This document shows, piece by piece, positions 1-5,138 of a stretch of 5,138 nt of DNA (position 1 is the stretch's first letter; each line of letters begins with the position of its first letter). The DNA is from WYZ-LMO11 sp964617245 (GTDB lineage Archaea; Thermoproteota; Methanomethylicia; Methanomethylicales; Methanomethylicaceae): positions 1-5,138 of the forward strand of contig CAZTWF010000089.1 of assembly GCA_964617245.1 (NCBI GenBank), given 5' to 3'. The position numbers and the translations under genes were made by a program. Under the pieces are notes generated by a model. The model worked only from the letters and a program-made list of their open reading frames with translations. It was not told the origin of the DNA and searched no databases.

Positions 1-16
1 ACCGCTCTTCCGATCT
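1..16. other. Residual Illumina paired-end adapter sequence
   Basis: The first 16 bases (ACCGCTCTTCCGATCT) match, from memory, the 3' end of the older Illumina paired-end primer 2.0; the last 14 bases also match the common TruSeq adapter end. Genomic sequence appears to begin at 17: from there the codons read as a good continuation of the citramalate synthase family, while the adapter part does not. The left edge is therefore a sequencing or assembly artefact and should be trimmed. Confidence 0.9.
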
Positions 17-1252
17 AGTGTATTAAATACAACACTAGAAGAAAATCTTAATATGATTTTTGATTCAATTTACTATTTAAAAGAACATGGATTAAAAGTA
101 TTTTTTGATGCTGAACATTTCTATGATGGCTTTAAGAATAATAAGAATTATGCTATAAATGTTTTGAAAACAGCAATTGAAGCTAAAGCTGATGTAATAG
201 TATTATGTGATACAAATGGAGGTACATTACCTTATGAGTTTTTAGAAATAACAAAAGAAGTAAAATCTCTTGTAAATATACCAATAGGTGTACATTGTCA
301 TAATGATTCTGGTGTAGCAGTAGCAAATTCCTTACTTGGTGTAATAGCTGGAGCTACACAAATACAAGGAACAATAAATGGAATTGGTGAAAGATGTGGT
401 AATGCTGATATATGTCAAATAATACCTGCTTTAGAATTAAAAATGGGCATTCATGCATTAAAAACATCAAAAGAGAAATTAAAATCTTTAAAACAACTTT
501 CTCTTTATTTATATGAAATTCTTCATATGAAACCTAATCCATATCAACCTTATGTTGGAGAAAATGCTTTTGCACATAAAGGAGGAGTACATGTAGATGC
601 TGTATTAAAGAATAAAATTGCTTATGAACATATTCCTCCTGAAGAAGTAGGAAATATTAGATTATTTTCTATATCTGAATTATCAGGAAAAGCAAATATT
701 ATTGCAAAAGCAAAAGAATTTGGATTTGATATTAAAAAAGATGATATTATTGTAACAAATATTTTAAATAAAATAAAAGAATTAGAATATAAAGGATATC
801 ATTTAGAAGGAGCTAATGGAACTTTATATTTATTAATAGCAAAAGAACTTGGATTATATAAGAAATTATTTCATGTAATAAAATGGCGTACAATAAGTGA
901 ATCACATAATGGTTATACAATTGCAGAAAGTTCTATTAAAATTAGAGTAGGTGATAAAGAGATATTTGTTATATCAGAAGGAAATGGACCAGTAAATGCA
1001 CAAGATAGAGCTATAAGAAAAGCTATGATAGAATTCTTTCCTGAAATTGAAAAAGTCCAATTAATAAATTATAAAGTATCAATTGCAGATACTGCTCAAG
1101 GTACAGCATCATCTGTTAGAACATTTATAGAATTTACAGATGGAAAAAATAATTGGATTACTGTAGGAGTTTCTACAAATATATTAGAAGCAAGTAAAGA
1201 TGCTCTTATTGATGGATATGATTATTATCTACAAAGATTAAAAAGAGAATAG
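17..1252 (+). CDS. cimA: (R)-citramalate synthase, 5'-truncated by the contig end
   Basis: Condenses pyruvate with acetyl-CoA to (R)-citramalate, the first step of the threonine-independent route to isoleucine, in the cytoplasm. The frame is open to the left edge, and the codons before the ATG at 53 read SVLNTTLEENLN, which fits the family segment before the barrel helix, so 53 is an internal Met. Counting from that Met: FFDAEHFYDG (17-26) is characteristic of the CimA-type branch; LCDTNGGTLP is at 51-60; HCHNDSG (81-87) carries the two metal-binding His of the LeuA-like TIM barrel; NGIGERCGN is at 109-117; AFAHKGGVHVDAV (172-184) is in the linker region. Residues from about 290 to 399, with GTASSVR and VGVSTNILEAS, form the C-terminal LeuA dimer/allosteric domain, so feedback control, probably by isoleucine, is likely. 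About 110-120 N-terminal residues are missing, including the catalytic TLRDG-type motif, judged against a usual length near 520. 2-isopropylmalate synthase is the main alternative but fits the motifs less well. Confidence 0.9.
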   Translation, partial: SVLNTTLEENLNMIFDSIYYLKEHGLKVFFDAEHFYDGFKNNKNYAINVLKTAIEAKADVIVLCDTNGGTLPYEFLEITKEVKSLVNIPIGVHCHNDSGVAVANSLLGVIAGATQIQGTINGIGERCGNADICQIIPALELKMGIHALKTSKEKLKSLKQLSLYLYEILHMKPNPYQPYVGENAFAHKGGVHVDAVLKNKIAYEHIPPEEVGNIRLFSISELSGKANIIAKAKEFGFDIKKDDIIVTNILNKIKELEYKGYHLEGANGTLYLLIAKELGLYKKLFHVIKWRTISESHNGYTIAESSIKIRVGDKEIFVISEGNGPVNAQDRAIRKAMIEFFPEIEKVQLINYKVSIADTAQGTASSVRTFIEFTDGKNNWITVGVSTNILEASKDALIDGYDYYLQRLKRE

Positions 1253-1256
1253 TAAC

Positions 1257-1296
1257 TTTTATAGTTTTTATTCACCAGATAACTTTGTGAATTAAA
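1257..1296 (+). promoter_or_regulatory. Possible TATA-like box and weak Shine-Dalgarno site before the 84-aa gene
   Basis: The 44-base gap after cimA contains TTTTATAG at 1257-1264, which could act as an archaeal TATA box with transcription starting near 1287. GTGA at 1287-1290 lies six bases before the ATG at 1297 and could act as a Shine-Dalgarno site. Both are short and the background is very AT-rich, so read-through from cimA is equally possible. Confidence 0.3.
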
Positions 1297-1551
1297 ATGA
1301 ATGATCTAAAACAGTATATAGAGGAAACAATATATAAAATATTACTAGAAAATTTAAAAAAAGGAAAATTTTGTGCAAATCTAAAAATAGAAATAGATAT
1401 GCCAATAGAAATAAAAGGAATAAAAGGAAGAATAGTAGGTGAAATTACAATTGGAGATACATTAAATATTTCAAAGGAAATAAAAACAAATAAAACTGAA
1501 GAGATAAGCTTAAAAGAAATTGAAAATATATTAAAATCTCTTGGAGTATAA
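1297..1551 (+). CDS. Small hypothetical protein, 84 aa
   Basis: I do not recognise this protein. It has a short Lys/Glu-rich helix-like N-terminus (about 1-22), then two strand-like segments with alternating hydrophobic residues (about 27-40 and 45-58, including IKGRIVGEITIGD), and a C-terminal amphipathic helix (about 69-82). There is no signal peptide or membrane segment, and only one Cys (C26), so a small soluble cytoplasmic alpha/beta protein is likely. The ATG is preceded by GTGA with a six-base gap. Codon use (AGA, ATA, A/T third positions) is like that of the neighbours, which supports a real gene over a chance frame. It starts 44 bases after cimA and ends 61 bases before the membrane-protein gene, so it could be co-transcribed with either. 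A longer reverse-strand frame over the same span is very rich in Phe, Ile and Ser and looks like its antisense shadow. Confidence 0.7.
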   Translation: MNDLKQYIEETIYKILLENLKKGKFCANLKIEIDMPIEIKGIKGRIVGEITIGDTLNISKEIKTNKTEEISLKEIENILKSLGV

Positions 1552-1583
1552 AATAAAGACAAGTTTTTAAGATAGTTTTCTTC

Positions 1584-1590
1584 TATATTA
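1584..1590 (+). promoter_or_regulatory. Possible TATA box for the membrane protein / AAA-Lon operon
   Basis: TATATTA lies 23-29 bases upstream of the ATG at 1613, the spacing expected if transcription starts at or next to that ATG (a leaderless transcript, common in archaea). No clear purine-rich BRE precedes it, and the only SD-like stretch, GGGGA at 1595-1599, is 13 bases from the start, which is too far to be good. The call rests on position and composition only. Confidence 0.35.
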
Positions 1591-1612
1591 TCATGGGGAA
1601 AAATAATTCACA

Positions 1613-2419
1613 ATGAAAACTAATATTTTATTATTAATATTATTATCAGTTTCCATATTAGCTTATCCTATATTAGCTCAACCTGATAATATGTTTATAA
1701 AACTTCAAAAATTTACAATTTATGATATTAATCGTGACTTTATATATATGGAATATTTAGGAGAAAAAGATATTATAGTTTTAATAATAAAATCAGATCC
1801 TAATTTAAATATAATAAAACAAAGTAGTGGTATAGGTTCTGGTGAAATTATAATACATCTTACTAATACCTCATATAAATCAGGATCATGTATAATTGCT
1901 TTATCTTCTAGTTCGCCTTTTTTATTAAATATAACATTGAGAATGGGAAATATACCTTTGCAAACTCAAACAATATCTATACCAGCTAATGTTACATTAC
2001 AAATGGAAATACCAATAGATTATGGTGGTTATCAACAACCAGTATATACTATTACTGAAGTTTTATATGCTCCATATTTCCCAATATGGATGCTTTTACC
2101 ATATATCATTATTGTACCAATGTTTCTTATAACAAGTTATTTAGATAAAAATTCATTAAAAATTATAAGAAGACGCTGGTCTCAATTAGATACATTTGCT
2201 CTTATGATAAGATATCCTTTTTATGCATTTTTAATAATATTTATTATAATAACTATTGAAATAATAATAGAATATATTCTCTTTAGACTTAATATTTATG
2301 TAACAACTTTACATATAGGAGATTGGTTAATTTCATGTGCTTTACTTTCTTTATTTACTATAATGTATGGAATAGGAAAATGGAGGGGGTTATTTGAAAA
2401 TGTCGATGGAGAAGAGTGA
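1613..2419 (+). CDS. Membrane protein with signal peptide, outside domain and three C-terminal TM helices; candidate partner of the AAA-Lon protease
   Basis: Family not recognised. Residues 1-22 form a signal peptide (Lys2 followed by a Leu/Ile-rich core, possible cleavage after LA at 21-22). Residues 23 to about 153 form a probably beta-rich exported domain with three N-glycosylation sequons: NTS at 85, NIT at 106 and NVT at 126. Three membrane helices follow at about 155-177, 202-224 and 236-256. The loop at 178-200 is basic (KIIRRRW), so by the positive-inside rule the first helix runs outside to inside and the short C-terminus (GKWRGLFENVDGEE) is cytoplasmic. The last 26 bases overlap the start of the AAA-Lon gene, whose Shine-Dalgarno site lies within this coding region, implying an operon and matched synthesis. 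I infer that it anchors the protease at the membrane or senses or delivers membrane substrates. It could also be an unrelated envelope protein. Confidence 0.85.
   Translation: MKTNILLLILLSVSILAYPILAQPDNMFIKLQKFTIYDINRDFIYMEYLGEKDIIVLIIKSDPNLNIIKQSSGIGSGEIIIHLTNTSYKSGSCIIALSSSSPFLLNITLRMGNIPLQTQTISIPANVTLQMEIPIDYGGYQQPVYTITEVLYAPYFPIWMLLPYIIIVPMFLITSYLDKNSLKIIRRRWSQLDTFALMIRYPFYAFLIIFIIITIEIIIEYILFRLNIYVTTLHIGDWLISCALLSLFTIMYGIGKWRGLFENVDGEE
2382..2389 (+). promoter_or_regulatory. Strong Shine-Dalgarno site for the AAA-Lon gene
   Basis: GGAGGGGG is strikingly G-rich for this sequence and lies inside the coding region of the upstream membrane protein. GGAGG ends seven bases before the TTG at 2394 and 13 bases before the next in-frame ATG at 2400, so spacing favours the TTG. 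Part of the run encodes a Trp-Arg-Gly of the upstream protein, so the G-richness is not wholly free of coding constraint. Confidence 0.7.
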
Positions 2420-5105
2420 AGTTTTTTGGTGGATCAGAAGACCAATTTTAAGAAAATTATTATCTCTACCATTATACTTAGCTAATAAAGAATATAAGAA
2501 ATGGAAAAATGCTAAATTAAATTCAAGAATAATTAAAAAGAGATTAGCAGAAATTGATAGAAAATTTCCAAAGAAAAGAGAAGATCTTGTTGGAAGAGAT
2601 AAGGAATATCAATTAATAATGAGTGCTATTGGTTATCATGTTATAAAAGATCCTTCATTATTAGATATATTTAAAGGAGCTCCTCCACCAAAATTCTTTA
2701 TACTTAAAGGTACAACAGGTTCTGGAAAGACATTATTAGCAGAAGTTTGTATAAGAGATGCTATAGAATATGGAATAGATAAAGGAGTTAATGTACAGCC
2801 AATAGTTGTTATGGGAAGTGATATATTTAATCCATTATATGGTCAATCAGTTATTAATTTATCATATATATTTAGAAAAGCAAAAGATACTCCAAGTGTA
2901 ATATTCTTTGATGAATTTCAAAGCATAGGTATACGTGTAGAAAGACCAATGTATGGTGCAGATAGAGAAGATATGAGAGTACAAGATACTTTTATTGAAC
3001 ATATTAATAAAATATTGAATACATCTCAGAGAACTGTTGTTATTGCAGCTACAAATAAATTTGAAAGTATTAGAGAAGATATTAGAAGAAGAGCTTACGT
3101 TATGGATTTAGATCAAAATATTACAAGAGAAATGCTTCTTGCTATTCTTAAAGCTGAATTAGAAAAATATGGATGGACACATTTATCACCTAATGAAGTT
3201 TTAACAGTATTAGAAAAAGCTGTAAGTACATATAGACAAACACAACTTACACCTTTTGATATAATTGATGCATTTAATAGAATTAGAAGTAGAAAAATAG
3301 AACCTTTAAGAGAAAAATTCTTCAGAAGAGTAATTGCTGGTAGAAAATCTATTCCTGAAGAATTAAAAGTATCAGTAACAATAGATGATTTCAAATTAGT
3401 TGCAAGAGAATTAAGAGGATATACAGAACAAGAAAAAAGCGATGAAGTTATGAGTTCAGTATTAAGAATAAAACCAGCTGTTAGTTATAAGGATATTGGA
3501 GGACTTTTTGGTATAAAGGAAAAATTATTCAAAATAATATCATTAAGTCTTTCTCCTGAATTAGCAAGTAAATTAAATTGGGTTCCACCAAAAGGCTTTT
3601 TATTATGGGGAGAACCTGGTTGTGGAAAAACATATCTTTCAAAAGCAATTGCAAAAGAAAATGATGCATCATTCTTTTATGTTCCTGCAGCTCAACTTTT
3701 AATAAATGCAAAATGGGTTGGAGAACCTGAGAAAAATATAAGAGATTTATTTGCACTTGCAAGAAGACATGCACCAAGTATAATATTCTTTGATGAATTT
3801 GATGTTATTGCTGGAAAAAGAAGAGGAGATCCTGTAAGTGATAGATTAACAGCACAAATATTAACAGAATTAGATGGTTTACAACCATTAGAAAATGTAA
3901 TAGTAATAGCAGCAACAAATAGATTAGAAATGATTGATGAAGCAATAATCAATAGATTTGAACCATATGTAATAGAAATTCCTTTACCAAGAAATGATGC
4001 AGAACGTTTAGATATTATAAAAGTTCATTTAAGACATTATATTGCTCATCTTCATTCTGAAGTAACACCTGAAAAAATCCTAAGTGTATTGAAAAAACAT
4101 AAAGTAGTTTCTCCAAGAGTAGTCAGTGAAATAATAAGAGAAGCAAATAGATTAAGATCACAAGAAGTTAATGCAGCTTTAGAGCTTGTCAGAGGACAAG
4201 ATAGATTAACAGAAATTTATAATTTATATAAAGAAGAAATTGAAAGATTAAGAGAAGTCTTAGGCACATTAGATTATGAAGTATTAAAAGAAATTAGACC
4301 AGAAAACTATAAAATAAAACTTTATCATTTTGAAAAAGCTGCTGAAGAGCTTGAAAATGAAATTGAAAAAGAAATAGTAGATGCTCAAGAAAGTATGGTT
4401 TATGAAAGACTTGATCCTGGTGTAGCATTAGGTCTTGCTACAGATCCTCAAGGTAGAAAGGGAATAATATTAATAGTTGAATGTTCTTCAAAACCAAATG
4501 GTGATGGTAAAATTACAGTAACAGGAGCAGCTAAGACAGCAGTTGTAGGTCCTGGCACAACAGTTGAAGATGTAAGCGTAATTGAAAGTGCTACAAATGT
4601 TATAGAATTTATTAAAAGATATATCTATGAAAAATTAGGAATAGATATTTCAAATTATGATTTTACATTTCAAGTTATAAGTCCACTTGAAGGAGCACCA
4701 GGAATGGGAGTAAGTGGTCCAAGTCTTGGTCTTGCTCTGAGTGTAGCTGCTATATCTGAACTTGCTGGAATAGAAGGAAGACCAGATGTAGTTATGAGTG
4801 GAAAAGGTGATATAAAAGGAAATGTTGGTCCTGTAGGAGGAATGGGCTGGCGTGGATCAGGAAAAATTATAGCTGCAATTCAAACAAAGAGAATAAGAAT
4901 TAGAAAATTTGTAGTTCCAAAATGGAATTATGAACATTCTCCTGATGAAATGAATATACTTAAAGAAGAAGGTATTGAAGTCATACCTGTTGAAAAGCAA
5001 TTAGAAGCTTGGCTTAATATATTTTCATTAAGTGAAGAAGAATTATTATATAGAATTGCTAAAAATATTGAATTAAAATCTAATACTAAAGCAATATTAA
5101 GATAA
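2394..5105 (+). CDS. Tandem AAA+ ATPase / Lon-type (S16) protease fusion protein, 903 aa
   Basis: Probable ATP-dependent Ser/Lys protease. Residues 1-62 are basic and aromatic (FWWIRR), with an amphipathic stretch at about 10-30 that is too charged for a normal membrane helix. AAA module 1 (about 65-300): Walker A GTTGSGKT 106-113, Walker B VIFFDEF 169-175, sensor-1 Asn221, Arg231-233 as candidate Arg fingers, possible pore-loop Tyr149. AAA module 2 (about 364-600) resembles CDC48/PAN: SYKDIGGL 364-371, Walker A GEPGCGKT 406-413, pore-loop Trp441 in KWVGEPE, Walker B IIFFDEFD 463-470, sensor-1 Asn509, Arg521 as the only clear Arg finger. A Glu/Lys-rich, coiled-coil-like linker follows (about 602-665). 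The Lon-type domain (about 667-875) has catalytic Ser777 in GPSLG and Lys824 in GKIIAA after GPVGG. Both ATPase sites and the Ser/Lys pair look intact. The ATPase should unfold substrates and feed them to the protease. Usual archaeal LonB has one AAA+ domain with its own membrane helices; this protein differs on both counts. The TTG start is chosen from the Shine-Dalgarno spacing; ATG at 2400 or 2406 would remove only 2-4 residues. Confidence 0.9.
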   Translation: MKMSMEKSEVFWWIRRPILRKLLSLPLYLANKEYKKWKNAKLNSRIIKKRLAEIDRKFPKKREDLVGRDKEYQLIMSAIGYHVIKDPSLLDIFKGAPPPKFFILKGTTGSGKTLLAEVCIRDAIEYGIDKGVNVQPIVVMGSDIFNPLYGQSVINLSYIFRKAKDTPSVIFFDEFQSIGIRVERPMYGADREDMRVQDTFIEHINKILNTSQRTVVIAATNKFESIREDIRRRAYVMDLDQNITREMLLAILKAELEKYGWTHLSPNEVLTVLEKAVSTYRQTQLTPFDIIDAFNRIRSRKIEPLREKFFRRVIAGRKSIPEELKVSVTIDDFKLVARELRGYTEQEKSDEVMSSVLRIKPAVSYKDIGGLFGIKEKLFKIISLSLSPELASKLNWVPPKGFLLWGEPGCGKTYLSKAIAKENDASFFYVPAAQLLINAKWVGEPEKNIRDLFALARRHAPSIIFFDEFDVIAGKRRGDPVSDRLTAQILTELDGLQPLENVIVIAATNRLEMIDEAIINRFEPYVIEIPLPRNDAERLDIIKVHLRHYIAHLHSEVTPEKILSVLKKHKVVSPRVVSEIIREANRLRSQEVNAALELVRGQDRLTEIYNLYKEEIERLREVLGTLDYEVLKEIRPENYKIKLYHFEKAAEELENEIEKEIVDAQESMVYERLDPGVALGLATDPQGRKGIILIVECSSKPNGDGKITVTGAAKTAVVGPGTTVEDVSVIESATNVIEFIKRYIYEKLGIDISNYDFTFQVISPLEGAPGMGVSGPSLGLALSVAAISELAGIEGRPDVVMSGKGDIKGNVGPVGGMGWRGSGKIIAAIQTKRIRIRKFVVPKWNYEHSPDEMNILKEEGIEVIPVEKQLEAWLNIFSLSEEELLYRIAKNIELKSNTKAILR

Positions 5106-5138
5106 ATTTTATTAATTATTTTTATTAATTAAATAAAA
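5106..5138 (+). terminator. AT-only repeat and dyad after the AAA-Lon gene, possible terminator
   Basis: The 33 bases after the stop contain no G or C. TTTTATTAATTA occurs twice (5107-5118 and 5120-5131), giving T-rich runs like those at archaeal intrinsic terminators. TTTTATT (5120-5126) and AATAAAA (5132-5138) can also form a 7-bp stem around a five-base loop, though an all-AT stem is weak. The window ends here, so the full element cannot be judged. Confidence 0.4.

Noticed and set aside
15..38. Inverted repeat CTAGTGT / ACACTAG with a 10-base spacer
   Set aside because: One arm includes two adapter bases, and the rest codes for conserved citramalate synthase residues, so the dyad is a coincidence of adapter ligation.
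1272..1562. Reverse-strand 96-aa open frame
   Set aside because: It lies exactly opposite the 84-aa gene and is dominated by Phe, Ile and Ser, as expected for the complement of AT-rich, Lys/Glu-rich coding sequence. No start signal or recognisable feature supports it.
2421..2483. Possible membrane helix at the N-terminus of the AAA-Lon protein (about residues 10-30)
   Set aside because: The stretch is interrupted by IRR and RK, leaving no uncharged run long enough to span a membrane. An amphipathic or peripheral contact is more likely.
3113..3952. Three reverse-strand open frames of 82-93 aa
   Set aside because: All lie inside the AAA-Lon coding sequence, which has clear motifs throughout. 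They show no domain features and are antisense shadows.
1..5138. CRISPR array, tRNA or rRNA gene, insertion sequence, or defence or toxin-antitoxin module
   Set aside because: No spaced direct repeats, RNA-gene signatures, transposase motifs or terminal inverted repeats were seen. Coding sequence fills nearly all of the window, and no gap exceeds about 60 bases.

Overview
The window is a very AT-rich contig (roughly three-quarters A+T by eye) with four genes, all on the + strand. The first 16 bases look like leftover Illumina paired-end adapter, so the left edge is a library artefact and not a genomic boundary. Heavy use of AGA for Arg and ATA for Ile, a CDC48/PAN-like AAA module fused to a Lon-type protease, a very G-rich Shine-Dalgarno site, TATA-like boxes, and an exported domain with three N-glycosylation sequons together suggest an archaeon, perhaps thermophilic. 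This is an inference: no rRNA or other phylogenetic marker is present.

Layout. (1) 17-1252 is the 3' part of a citramalate synthase gene (cimA) of the isoleucine pathway. Its reading frame continues without a stop to the left edge, so the gene is cut by the contig end and does not start at the ATG at 53. (2) 1297-1551 is a small hypothetical protein of 84 aa. (3) 1613-2419 encodes a membrane protein with a signal peptide, an outside domain of about 130 residues and three C-terminal membrane helices. (4) 2394-5105 encodes a 903-aa protein with two AAA+ ATPase modules followed by a Lon-type (S16) protease domain with a recognisable Ser/Lys pair. The window ends in an AT-only repeat and dyad that may act as a terminator.

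The most interesting part is the gene 3/gene 4 pair. They overlap by 26 bases, and a strong Shine-Dalgarno site inside gene 3 sits at the right distance from a TTG start for gene 4, which suggests translational coupling. Archaeal LonB is normally anchored by membrane helices inside its own single AAA+ domain. Here the protease has two AAA+ modules and no convincing membrane helix, while the coupled partner supplies membrane segments and an outside domain. A reasonable hypothesis is a two-part, membrane-tethered AAA-AAA-Lon protease. The gene 1 and gene 2 link to this pair is only co-orientation with short gaps.
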